Assembly: GCA_002366835.1 (NCBI GenBank)
Contig: DFBZ01000036.1
Location: forward strand, 1-13,506
Direction: 5' to 3'
DNA: 13,506 nucleotides
Source: Gammaproteobacteria bacterium UBA3067
GTDB taxonomy: Bacteria > Pseudomonadota > Gammaproteobacteria > Pseudomonadales > UBA3067
The position numbers and the translations under genes are program-made. Shown piece after piece: positions 7,288 through 13,506 of this stretch (the stretch's first letter is position 1; each line of letters opens with the position of its first letter). The notes beneath the pieces are model-generated. The model was given only the letters and a program-made list of their open reading frames with translations, ran no database searches and was not told the DNA's origin.

Positions 7288-8244
7288 ATGGCTACTTATG
7301 ATGTTTTTAATGGCGATGCAGATGGCATTTGCGCCCTCTTACAATTAAGACTATCCGAACCCAAAAACGCCACACTTATCACCGGCGTAAAACGTGACAT
7401 ACAACTTCTTAAACAAGTGGATGCACAAAGCGGCGATGCCATCACCGTTCTTGATATCTCATTAGATAAAAACCGAGAGGCTCTTAGTAGTTGTTTAAAA
7501 GCCGGGGCAAAGGTACATTATTTTGACCACCATAATCCCGGTGAAATCCCAGAGCACCCTCATTTCCAAAACCACATCAATACCGACTCCAACACCTGCA
7601 CCAGTTTAATCGTTAATAATGCACTGAGGGGCCAATTCCCCCTCTGGGCAATTACCGGCGCCTTTGGTGATAACATGAAAAGCAGCGCACTGGCTCTTTG
7701 TGAAAAACATGGGTTAAGCGCGAAAGATACAGAGCAATTAAAAAATCTCGGCACCTATATTAATTATAATGGTTACGGGCCAAGTGAAGATTTATTGCAT
7801 TTTCGCCCTGCAGAACTGTTTACACTTTTACTTCCCTTTGCCAGCCCACTGGAATTTATTCAGGAGAACAAAACCGTTTTTGAAAAACTGGAAGATGGCT
7901 ACATCGAAGACCTAAAGTCCGCCGAAGCACTCACACCTTATCGCCAACAAACTAGTAGCGCCATTTATATGCTTCCCAATCTTGCGTGGGCAAAACGCGT
8001 TAGTGGTGTATTCGGCAACAAACTTGCCAGCGATACACCCTCACGCGCACACGCCATTATTACGGAGCTGGGCGATAGCGCCTATCTCGTAAGCATTCGA
8101 GCACCCTTAGAAAACAAAACAGGCGCCGACGAAATCTGTAATCAATTCCCTACAGGCGGCGGAAGAAAAGGCGCTGCAGGAATCAACAAATTACCAGCGA
8201 ATCAGCTGGAAAAGTTTATCGCCATTTTTGAAGGCTATTATTAA
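7288..8244 (+). CDS. DHH-family phosphoesterase
   Basis: 318 residues. Starts MATYDVFNGDADGICAL, with the D-x-D-G metal motif of the DHH superfamily at residues 11-14, a second metal Asp in VLDISLD (56), the name-giving DHH at 80-82 in VHYFDHHNPG, and a further Asp in GAFGDN (128). A GGGRKGAAGI glycine-rich motif near the C-terminus (290-299) resembles the substrate loop of a DHHA1 domain. The family contains RecJ nucleases, NrnA oligoribonucleases/pAp phosphatases and polyphosphatases; the exact substrate here cannot be read from the sequence. It follows the transferase by 44 bp in the same direction and may be in the galE unit. AAGG lies rather far (13 bases) from the ATG. Confidence 0.85.
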   Translation: MATYDVFNGDADGICALLQLRLSEPKNATLITGVKRDIQLLKQVDAQSGDAITVLDISLDKNREALSSCLKAGAKVHYFDHHNPGEIPEHPHFQNHINTDSNTCTSLIVNNALRGQFPLWAITGAFGDNMKSSALALCEKHGLSAKDTEQLKNLGTYINYNGYGPSEDLLHFRPAELFTLLLPFASPLEFIQENKTVFEKLEDGYIEDLKSAEALTPYRQQTSSAIYMLPNLAWAKRVSGVFGNKLASDTPSRAHAIITELGDSAYLVSIRAPLENKTGADEICNQFPTGGGRKGAAGINKLPANQLEKFIAIFEGYY

Positions 8245-8372
8245 TTCTGGAAGAATGCTGGAGGGGTAAACACCACCCTCACCCAAGCCTGCGATTATCG
8301 CCATTTTCCAGTACGGCACTTTTAGTACTATTGCACGCAGCAATTTAAGAAGTAAAAAGAGACATTTACCTT
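8245..8372. other. Intergenic stretch before the effector-like cluster
   Basis: No gene is seen here. A short inverted repeat (GAGGG...CCCTC, about 8261-8280) follows the phosphoesterase stop but has no T run, so I do not call it a terminator. The transition to the different gene content downstream takes place here. Confidence 0.4.
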
Positions 8373-8634
8373 ATGGCAGAAGTCGTACTTTGTAATCACT
8401 TGATTCCCGCAATAGATATTCCTGGACAGTGCGGCCTGGAAATCGATCAGCTCCGAAGCGCTAAATAACGGAATAATCAATCAATTATCATCTACGCCAG
8501 CAGTTAAAGAGCTGACCCAGCTCAGCCACGCATACGGTGGCGATACCGTCACAACCCTGGCGCAAATACATGAAAAACTCCTGCCATTTAACCTCTCCCT
8601 GCTTGGAGCAAGCACAAGCACCTATGCCACTAGA
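8373..8634 (+). pseudogene. Probable frame-shifted N-terminus of the effector-like gene
   Basis: An ATG at 8373 opens a frame reading MAEVVLCNHLIPAIDIPGQ and on to a TAA at 8466-8468 (31 residues). The frame of the downstream gene is also open upstream of its first ATG, back to a TAG at 8413-8415. It reads LNNGIINQLSSTPAVKELTQ from 8461, then about 40 further plausible coding residues, without any ATG. Skipping one base near 8460 joins the two into one continuous protein of about 301 residues. I therefore read this as one gene broken by a +1 insertion (or a 2-base loss), a sequencing error or, less likely, programmed frameshifting. The N-terminal segment is not one I can assign to a family. 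Confidence 0.5.
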
Positions 8635-9279
8635 ATGACCGGTTTCGCTGGTGCGGTAAAAAACTATCAGGGAGCCCTGATGGACTACCGCTCCAATCTA
8701 AAATCAGAACCAGCAGTGCGCAATGCGTCCAAACAAAAGGTCTTTTCCTCACACCAGAGATTGCAAAGAGCCTTCACGCATGAAATAAACGTGACAACAG
8801 GGCAAGCAACCTCACGCCGAGGCACCCCTATCACCAACCCCCAAAGAGCACTCAATATCGCCACAAGCAGCAAAACCACCACCAAATTAAATATCAGCAG
8901 CCAAGTAGAGGCCAACAACCTGGTACGTTTTACCAAACAGGCTAAATACCTGGGCAACGGCCTTGCTGTAATTGACTTTGGCAGCCGGGCTGGGAGGGTG
9001 CATTCAAGCTATAAGGAAGGGGGTGGTTGGGAGCGCAAGTTGTTTATTGAATCCATCAGCTTTGCACTGAGTGCAGGCACCGGTATAGCTACAGTAAATC
9101 TCGGCACCTCAGCAATTGGGTTTCTACTAGTTGCAACCCCTGTGGGTTGGGTTGGCCTTATTACTGGCGGGTTAGCTGTCGCTGCCACTTCTGCTGCACT
9201 TTCAATCGGCGTAAACAGTACGATAAAAGAAAACAGCGGAGCCTGGTACGATTCCTTAATAAAACTATTGGATATTTGA
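8635..9279 (+). CDS. Uncharacterised effector-like protein with hydrophobic C-terminal hairpin
   Basis: 214 residues from the first ATG in frame; the native protein probably begins further upstream (see the frame-shifted part). The N-terminal two thirds are polar, basic and helical-looking, with few motifs (LVRFTKQAKYLGNGLAVIDF near 96-115, then YKEGGGWERKLFIES near 126-140). From about 140 to 193 comes a long Gly/Ala/Val-rich hydrophobic stretch containing TPVGWVGLITGGL, long enough for two membrane-spanning helices, followed by a charged amphipathic tail. This resembles the hydrophobic hairpins of pore-forming bacterial toxins and some type VI secretion effectors; that link is inference. 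The stop overlaps the start of a small membrane protein by one base, which fits an effector/immunity pair. The family is not recognised with certainty. Confidence 0.6.
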   Translation: MTGFAGAVKNYQGALMDYRSNLKSEPAVRNASKQKVFSSHQRLQRAFTHEINVTTGQATSRRGTPITNPQRALNIATSSKTTTKLNISSQVEANNLVRFTKQAKYLGNGLAVIDFGSRAGRVHSSYKEGGGWERKLFIESISFALSAGTGIATVNLGTSAIGFLLVATPVGWVGLITGGLAVAATSAALSIGVNSTIKENSGAWYDSLIKLLDI

Positions 9280-9653
9280 TGAACCTTTTTTCGCAGCTTT
9301 TAGCTATCTCAAGTATATTTATGCTTTTGGCGCTTATTCTTTATATCATCTTCGGGCAAATTTCCGTTAGGAAGCTGCGGAATAACCCAGAAACCAAAGA
9401 TGCTCTTGGTATTGAATTCATAAGTGGCTGGGATGTCATTAATGCCGCACAAGCCTTATCTATCCCCAGAGCCTGGAGTCGCAAGTTATCCCATAGCCCT
9501 CTCTCCAGCTTATATGCAAACTCCGAAATTTTACACAAGCATACAACGCGGTTCGATCGACTACTGGCAGCCCTATTTTATTGGCTGTTTACTCTTTCAG
9601 GGCTCTCTATGATTACTTTGGTGATTTTTGATGGAATCGGCCTATTTGGCTAA
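9279..9653 (+). CDS. Small membrane protein, candidate immunity protein
   Basis: 124 residues. Two hydrophobic segments frame a soluble middle: residues about 7-27 (LAISSIFMLLALILYIIFGQ) and about 97-121 at the C-terminus, ending FDGIGLFG. The middle carries LGIEFISGWDVINAAQALSI and a basic stretch. No enzymatic motif is seen. The ATG overlaps the stop of the upstream gene (ATGA), so the two are translationally coupled. A small inner-membrane protein coupled to a protein with a membrane hairpin is the usual arrangement of immunity to a membrane-depolarising toxin, but this role is inferred, not shown. A short paralogous C-terminus follows at 9790-9888. Confidence 0.6.
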   Translation: MNLFSQLLAISSIFMLLALILYIIFGQISVRKLRNNPETKDALGIEFISGWDVINAAQALSIPRAWSRKLSHSPLSSLYANSEILHKHTTRFDRLLAALFYWLFTLSGLSMITLVIFDGIGLFG

Positions 9654-9659
9654 CGCCCT

Positions 9660-9800
9660 ATGGATTGGCTTGTAGTTGAGACTATAGCAACCGCAGCGGT
9701 TTCTGCAGGTGCCTCCGTATATGCAGATAGTGTTGCGGACAAGAACGCTGATAAGCTCTATCAAAATATTTTAAGGCTGATCGAAAATAGTGGGTATTAA
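9660..9800 (+). CDS. Orphan 46-residue frame resembling the C-terminus of the effector-like protein
   Basis: ATG frame of 46 residues, starting MDWLVVETIATAAVSAGASV. Its residues from about 10 on align without gaps over some 32 positions to the last part of the 8635-9279 product (from about residue 181): I count 10 identities plus several I/L/V and K/R exchanges, and both end in an amphipathic L/I-rich tail. It begins seven bases after the preceding stop, with no clear ribosome binding site. It looks like a truncated, displaced copy of the toxin-like C-terminus, either an orphan tip cassette or a decaying duplicate. Whether it is translated is unknown. Confidence 0.45.
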   Translation: MDWLVVETIATAAVSAGASVYADSVADKNADKLYQNILRLIENSGY

Positions 9801-9888
9801 AGACACACTTTTCACGCTCGCTTTTTCTGGTATTTTTGTCACTGCAATTTTATTTGCACTGCTGGATAACTTTGGGATGTTTGATTAA
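9790..9888 (+). CDS. Orphan 32-residue membrane peptide resembling the candidate immunity C-terminus
   Basis: Starts with GTG at 9790 and overlaps the preceding frame by 11 bases. It is a single hydrophobic helix ending in DNFGMFD. The preceding membrane protein ends DGIGLFG, and both carry an LFTL element and then SG before the helix, so it reads as a shortened paralogue of the candidate immunity protein. Together with 9660-9800 it repeats, in miniature, the overlapping gene pair just upstream. It could also be a non-functional remnant. Confidence 0.4.
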   Translation: MGIKDTLFTLAFSGIFVTAILFALLDNFGMFD

Positions 9889-9955
9889 GCCAGCCCATCA
9901 ATCACACCTGATGAATCAGCACTAACTGTAGGAGACTTGCGTTCCTGGCTCACCT
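9889..9955. other. Convergent intergenic gap
   Basis: The 67 bases between the accessory cluster and the oppositely oriented sthA hold no gene. AGCCAG near 9887 and CTGGCT near 9945 could pair, but the loop is long and there is no T run, so no terminator is called. Confidence 0.3.
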
Positions 9956-11347
9956 TTAAAGGCGGTATAAACCATTCAGTGCCGCCACTCTATAAGCTTC
10001 TGCCATTGTTGGGTAATTAAAGGTGGTATTTACGAAGTACTCGATGGTATTGGCTTCACCCGGCTGTTTCATAATCGCCTGGCCGATATGGATAATTTCT
10101 GCGGCCTGGTAGCCAAAACAGTGCACACCCAAGATTTCCAGTGTTTCACGATTAAAATATATCTTTAACATACCCACCGTTTCCCGTGCAATTTGTGCTC
10201 TCGCCAAGTTGGCAAAGTTAGCCGTACCGACTTCGTAGGGAATATTTTCATCTGAAAGTTCTTTGCCCGTTTTCCCCACAGAGCTGATTTCGGGAATGGT
10301 ATAAATACCTGTGGGCACGTCATCGACAAAATAGTTATCCTTACCGCCGAGTAAAGCAGTGGATGCTGCTCTACCTTGATCATAGGCGGCACTCGCCAGA
10401 CTGGGCCAACCTATTACATCACCCGCTGCATATATATCAGGATTTGCCGTTTGATATTGTTCGTTAACTTCCAGCTGCCCCCTATGATTCGCCGATAGGT
10501 TTACGTTTTCCAGGCCCAGATCCGTCGTATTACCGCTACGGCCATTACACCATAGCAATGCATCTGCACGAATGCGTTTGCCGGATTTTAGATTTAGCAC
10601 TACGCCCTGGTCAGAGGTTTCTACCGACTGATATTCTTCGTTATGATAAATCACTACCCGCTGATCCCGTAGGTGATAACTTAACGCATCTGAAATTTCA
10701 CTGTCCAGGAAAGAGAGTAAACGGGAGTTGCTGTCGACAAGGTCTACCCTTAAACCTAAACCGGCAAATATAGATGCATACTCACAGCCAATCACCCCGC
10801 CACCGTATACAATAATCCGCCGAGGGGTATGCGTCATGGTTAATATGGTGTCGCTGTCGTAAACCCTGGGATGATTAAAATCAATATCGCTTGGATGGTA
10901 TGGGTGCGAGCCGCTTGCGATCACACATTTTTTATAATAAATCACTTCAGACACGCCGTGTCGGGTATCCACTTCGATACAGGAATCTTCCCGAAAAGAA
11001 GCTTGGCCGAAAATAATATCAATGCGGTTTCGGGCGTATAGTGAGGTGCGTAACTTCACCTGACTTTCAATGATTTTTTCTGTACGTTTTAATAATCGAG
11101 GAAAAGAAAACCAGCGAGGCTCACCAACATCTCGAAACATGGTGTCGGAATTATAACGAATGGTGTGGCGCACAGAATGGCGCAGTGCTTTGGAAGGAAT
11201 TGTACCAAGGTGCGCGCAGGAACCACCCACTTCGCTCCTGTTTTCGATAATCATAACCCGATTACCGCGCTTGGAGGCTTTCATCGCCGCCGCTTCACCC
11301 GCTGGACCAGCGCCAATAATAACTAAATCATATTTCAAATTAGGCAT
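9956..11347 (-). CDS. sthA: Soluble (Si-specific) NAD(P)+ transhydrogenase
   Basis: 463 residues, full length. A cytoplasmic flavoprotein that passes electrons between NADPH and NAD+, usually draining excess NADPH. The FAD-binding GAGPAG is at residues 12-17, GGSCAHLGTIPSKALRH at 41-57, a second Rossmann motif YGGGVIGCEYASIF near 182, the AAGDVIGWPSLASAAYDQGR region near 311, and YFVNTTFNYPTMAEAYRVAALNGL at the C-terminus. Like SthA and unlike most relatives in the pyridine nucleotide disulfide oxidoreductase family, only one cysteine stands in the usual redox-pair segment. In E. coli SthA that segment reads GGGCTHWGT, so Ser, Ala and Leu here are small deviations. AGGAG stands 4 bases before the ATG. 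nqrM lies upstream, as in Pseudomonas genomes. Confidence 0.95.
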   Translation of the reverse strand: MPNLKYDLVIIGAGPAGEAAAMKASKRGNRVMIIENRSEVGGSCAHLGTIPSKALRHSVRHTIRYNSDTMFRDVGEPRWFSFPRLLKRTEKIIESQVKLRTSLYARNRIDIIFGQASFREDSCIEVDTRHGVSEVIYYKKCVIASGSHPYHPSDIDFNHPRVYDSDTILTMTHTPRRIIVYGGGVIGCEYASIFAGLGLRVDLVDSNSRLLSFLDSEISDALSYHLRDQRVVIYHNEEYQSVETSDQGVVLNLKSGKRIRADALLWCNGRSGNTTDLGLENVNLSANHRGQLEVNEQYQTANPDIYAAGDVIGWPSLASAAYDQGRAASTALLGGKDNYFVDDVPTGIYTIPEISSVGKTGKELSDENIPYEVGTANFANLARAQIARETVGMLKIYFNRETLEILGVHCFGYQAAEIIHIGQAIMKQPGEANTIEYFVNTTFNYPTMAEAYRVAALNGLYRL

Positions 11348-11402
11348 AACACTCCTTTGCCAGATAACGTATTAACCCAAGCTTCAGGATTTAAAATAGT
11401 CG

Positions 11403-11430
11403 AAAATATAGTGTAGATACCATCTCCCAA
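11403..11430 (-). promoter_or_regulatory. Possible sthA promoter
   Basis: On the minus strand TTGGGA (11430-11425) and TATTTT (11408-11403) are 16 bases apart, about 55 bases before the sthA ATG. Both hexamers are partial matches to sigma-70 boxes. Offered because the repeat-rich gap upstream makes a separate promoter for sthA likely; unproven. Confidence 0.25.
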
Positions 11431-11444
11431 ACGCAATCACTTCA

Positions 11445-11555
11445 TTAAGCGATTTGAGGTTGGTATTTGGTCTGATGTTTGACAACACCAAAACAAATTT
11501 GGACAAGTTTTCTCATGGCTGCACCGAGTGCTTCCATCTTGCACTTCCCAGATCC
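11445..11555 (-). pseudogene. C-terminal remnant of an IS110-family transposase
   Basis: The minus strand encodes about 35 residues reading GSGKCKMEALGAAMRKLVQI, then CFGVVKHQTKYQPQIA and a TAA. The K-x-A-x-x-A-A-M-R-K-L-x-x-x-x-F-G-V-x-K pattern is the extreme C-terminus of IS110-type transposases. Nothing of the remaining 300 or so residues is present. Upstream of it (higher coordinates) the sequence changes directly into the REPIN-like element. It is therefore a dead insertion-sequence tail. A longer open frame across the repeat (to 11795) is chance. Confidence 0.7.
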
Positions 11556-11657
11556 GTAGGTTGGGTTAAACGAAGTGCAACCCAACACCTTTCCGGGTAG
11601 CAAAGGTGTTTCTGAAAAGGGGGTTTGTTGGGTTTCGCTTCGCTCTACCCAACCTAC
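11556..11657. repeat. REP-doublet (REPIN-like) element between nqrM and sthA
   Basis: Two 32-base REP-like arms in inverted orientation (11556-11587, beginning GTAGGTTGGGTTAAACG; 11626-11657, ending CTACCCAACCTAC) flank a 38-base spacer. Each arm has an internal GTTGGGTT/AACCCAAC type hairpin or half of one. Between the arms is a third, perfect 9-bp stem AACACCTTT/AAAGGTGTT (11584-11592 and 11602-11610) with a 9-base loop. The arm sequence recurs in the gspF-gspG gap. Such elements often give spurious frames reading GWVERSET, as here on the minus strand. Confidence 0.82.
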
Positions 11658-11683
11658 AGGTGCCGTAAATGTTTTTATATTTT

Positions 11684-11713
11684 GCTCGGTTAAGCGCAGC
11701 GAAACCCAACACC
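11684..11713. repeat. Degenerate single REP unit
   Basis: GCTCGGTTAAGCGCAGCGAA followed by ACCCAACACC matches one arm of the nearby doublet (GGTTAA...CG...AACCCAACACC) with mismatches. No inverted partner is evident, so it is a solo or decayed unit lying 26 bases from the doublet. Confidence 0.5.
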
Positions 11714-11766
11714 TTGCAGCATAGCGAGGGCGGTGCTGCCAGACGGAGAGAAGACGAACGCCTACT

Positions 11767-12003
11767 TTATTTATTCTGCGTCGCATCGTAAGCATTAATG
11801 GCTGGAGACGCCTCTTCCGTATCCTGGTTTACTTCTTCGCATTTTTCTATATTGCCCCCGCATATTTCGCACTCTCCTTCTATGCCCGCAGCAGCCAGAC
11901 CACCGCATGTACCGGCAATAGGTTTACGTTTGAAAATCACGCCCACTGACATAATTAGAATAATCAGGACCATAAAAACAAAAGTAATTAACAGGATTTT
12001 CAT
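11767..12003 (-). CDS. nqrM: Na+-translocating NADH:quinone oxidoreductase maturation factor NqrM
   Basis: 78 residues. One N-terminal membrane helix (about 2-24, MKILLITFVFMVLIILIMSV) followed by a short cysteine-rich domain: Cys33 in GTCGGLAAAG, then C45-x-x-C48 in ECEICGG and Cys55. This is the NqrM (formerly DUF539) pattern of four conserved cysteines. The family is needed for maturation of the Na+-NQR respiratory complex, probably in iron delivery to its inner-membrane Fe site. AGAG lies 7 bases before the ATG. The nqr genes themselves are not in the window; the pairing with sthA matches the gene order known from Pseudomonas. The polar C-terminal tail after residue 57 is not conserved in my recollection. 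Confidence 0.88.
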   Translation of the reverse strand: MKILLITFVFMVLIILIMSVGVIFKRKPIAGTCGGLAAAGIEGECEICGGNIEKCEEVNQDTEEASPAINAYDATQNK

Positions 12004-12066
12004 ACTTGATCTCTTTAATACAGGGATTAATTTCCCGCTTTATTTGGCCAAAACGTACACCAAGAA

Positions 12067-13278
12067 TCAGCTCAATGCTGCCAGGCCTCTTTTTAAATCT
12101 TCTTTAAGGTCGTCAATATTTTCCAGGCCGACGGATATTCTAATCAGGTTTTGACGAATGCCAGCCGCTGCTTTTTCTTCGTCGGACAAACGACCATGGG
12201 TTGTGGTGGCCGGATGGGTAATCGTAGATTTCACATCCCCGAGGTTGGCAGTAATAGAATGCACGACAGTGGCATCAATAAAACGCCAGGCAGCGTCTCT
12301 GCCACCGCTCACCTCCATCGACAGAACACCACCAAAACCACTTTGTTGTTTTTGAGCGATATCATGCTGGGGGTGGCTAGCCAGACCGCAGTAATGAACA
12401 CGCTCTATCCCAGCCTGTTTTTCTAGCCACTGCGCAAGATGCATTGCCGATTCGCTATGGGCTTTCATTCGCAAACTTAATGTTTCCAGACCCTTCAAGA
12501 ATACCCATGCATTAAAGGGACTCATGGTAGGCCCGGCGGAGCGTAAAAAACCAAACACCTCTTCCATTTCTTTTTCGCGGCCTACAACGGCACCACCAAT
12601 GCAACGCCCTTGGCCGTCAAGATATTTGGTAGCGGAGTGCACCACAATATCTGCACCTAGTTTCAACGGAAGTTGTAACGCGGGGGTACAAAAGCAATTA
12701 TCCACCACCAGTAAACACTGATTCTGATGGGCTAGTTCGGCTAGCTCGGATATATCTGCCACTTCGCAGAGGGGGTTAGAAGGTGTTTCCAGAAAGAATA
12801 CCCGCGTATTTTCTTGCAGCGCACTTTGCCATGCGGACACATCCGTCAAATCTACGAAGGTGGTTTCAACACCGAACTTTTTTAAATATTTTTCAAATAC
12901 AACTGTTGTGGTACCGAATACACTGCGCGAACACACCACATGATCACCACCCTGAAGTAAAGCCATCATTGTGGCCAAAATGGCAGACATACCGGAGGCG
13001 AAGCCAACGGCTCGCTCCCCGCCTTCCATAGCTGCGAGGCGCTGTTCAAATGTTCTGACTGTCGGGTTGGTAAAGCGGGAGTAAATATTGCCTGGCTCAT
13101 CTCCGGCGAATCGTGCAGCAGCTTGCGCTGCGCTTTCGAAGACAAAACTTGATGTAGGGAAAATCGCTTCGCTATGCTCGTTTTCCTGACTGCGCTTTTG
13201 CCCAGCCCTAACGGCTTGCGTTTCCACCCGAGCATGCTGCAATACGGCTTTTAGCCGCTCTTCTCTATTTTCGGGCAT
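12067..13278 (-). CDS. metZ: O-succinylhomoserine sulfhydrylase
   Basis: 403 residues from the ATG at 13278, the usual MetZ length (an in-frame TTG at 13290 would add four residues). A PLP enzyme of the Cys/Met metabolism family that makes homocysteine from O-succinyl-L-homoserine and sulfide in the cytoplasm, the direct sulfhydrylation route of methionine synthesis. Counting from the ATG, the substrate/PLP region IYSRFTNPT is at about 65-73, the cofactor-stacking ASGMSAI near 94-100, LETPSNP near 164-170, VDNCFCTP near 192-199, and the Schiff-base lysine in SATKYLDG at Lys218. The gene follows purF by 39 bases, so they likely share a transcript; purF-metZ is the order in Pseudomonas. nqrM starts 63 bases downstream. 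Confidence 0.95.
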   Translation of the reverse strand: MPENREERLKAVLQHARVETQAVRAGQKRSQENEHSEAIFPTSSFVFESAAQAAARFAGDEPGNIYSRFTNPTVRTFEQRLAAMEGGERAVGFASGMSAILATMMALLQGGDHVVCSRSVFGTTTVVFEKYLKKFGVETTFVDLTDVSAWQSALQENTRVFFLETPSNPLCEVADISELAELAHQNQCLLVVDNCFCTPALQLPLKLGADIVVHSATKYLDGQGRCIGGAVVGREKEMEEVFGFLRSAGPTMSPFNAWVFLKGLETLSLRMKAHSESAMHLAQWLEKQAGIERVHYCGLASHPQHDIAQKQQSGFGGVLSMEVSGGRDAAWRFIDATVVHSITANLGDVKSTITHPATTTHGRLSDEEKAAAGIRQNLIRISVGLENIDDLKEDLKRGLAALS

Positions 13279-13317
13279 TTTGTTTTTCAACCTGTTTGTG
13301 AAATTTGTCTGGATTAC

Positions 13318-13506
13318 TCAATTGTTGTTGTGCAGATCCATCACTTCGTCATCACCCGCCGAAACATCCGTCGACCCACCCGACTTGGCGCCATCATTTC
13401 GACGCGCTTCAATGGCAGCGAGATAGCCCTTATCGATATCATTGGTAATATATTCGCCGGTGAATACGCTTGTATCGAACTGTTTAATATCGGGATTTCC
13501 TTCGCG
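13318..13506 (-). CDS. purF: Amidophosphoribosyltransferase, C-terminal end (partial)
   Basis: The last 62 codons of a gene entering from the right edge. The segment EGNPDIKQFDTSVFTGEYIT followed by DIDKGYLAAIEARRND matches the C-terminal region of PurF, and the tail ends with a Met-x-Leu-His-Asn type sequence as in enteric PurF. PurF performs the first committed step of purine synthesis, transferring glutamine ammonia to PRPP. The catalytic domains lie outside the window. The neighbouring metZ supports the call. Confidence 0.93.
   Translation of the reverse strand, partial: REGNPDIKQFDTSVFTGEYITNDIDKGYLAAIEARRNDGAKSGGSTDVSAGDDEVMDLHNNN

Noticed and set aside
8259..8282. Stem GAGGG/CCCTC after the DHH phosphoesterase as a terminator
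   Set aside because: Only five pairs, a loop of about ten bases and no T run.
9147..9278. Longer version of the small membrane protein starting inside the effector-like gene
   Set aside because: The extension is the effector-like gene read in another frame and is rich in Cys/Arg; the overlapping ATG at 9279 is the better start.
9913..9930. CTGAT-GA-ATCAG inverted repeat in the convergent gap
   Set aside because: Two-base loop and no T run; too short to call a terminator or operator.
11445..11795. Open frame of 116 codons on the minus strand reading through the repeats (contains GWVERSETQQ)
   Set aside because: Most of it is REP/REPIN sequence read in one frame, a common source of false hypothetical proteins; only the last 35 codons (IS110 tail) have biological meaning. 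It also overlaps the end of nqrM.
13279..13290. TTG start for metZ
   Set aside because: The in-frame ATG four codons later gives the usual 403-residue length.

Overview
The window looks like chromosomal DNA of a marine or polysaccharide-degrading gammaproteobacterium, of the Cellvibrionales/Pseudomonadales kind (Teredinibacter, Saccharophagus and Cellvibrio are my best guesses; this is inference from gene content and gene order, not from a search). The pointers are the purF-metZ and nqrM-sthA neighbourhoods, both known from Pseudomonas-type genomes, and a type II secretion operon that starts with gspE.

Layout. (1) 1-5352, minus strand: a tightly packed type II secretion (T2SS) operon read gspE-F-G-H-I-J-K, with gspK running off the left edge. 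It encodes the assembly ATPase, the inner-membrane platform protein and all five pseudopilins. Most junctions overlap or are only a few bases long. The exception is gspF-gspG, where a REP-doublet (REPIN-like) palindrome of about 100 bp is inserted. (2) 5353-5565: divergent intergenic region with a palindrome overlapping a possible -10 box. (3) 5566-8244, plus strand: galE (UDP-glucose 4-epimerase), an EntD/Sfp-type phosphopantetheinyl transferase and a DHH-family phosphoesterase.

(4) 8373-9888, plus strand: the accessory part of the window and the most interesting one. A protein of unknown family with a long hydrophobic Gly/Ala-rich C-terminal hairpin is followed, with a 1-base stop/start overlap, by a small membrane protein. 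Directly behind them lies a miniature second copy: a 46-codon frame resembling the C-terminus of the first protein, overlapping a 32-codon frame resembling the C-terminus of the membrane protein. This is the architecture of a membrane-acting effector plus immunity protein with an orphan C-terminal/immunity cassette. The first gene seems to be split from its N-terminus by a frameshift near 8460.

(5) 9956-13506, minus strand: purF (3' end)-metZ-nqrM, then about 420 bp containing a half REP, a second REPIN-like element and the 3' remnant of an IS110-family transposase, then sthA. These are purine and methionine biosynthesis, maturation of the Na+-pumping NADH:quinone oxidoreductase, and NADPH/NADH balance.

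No rRNA, tRNA or CRISPR array was seen.
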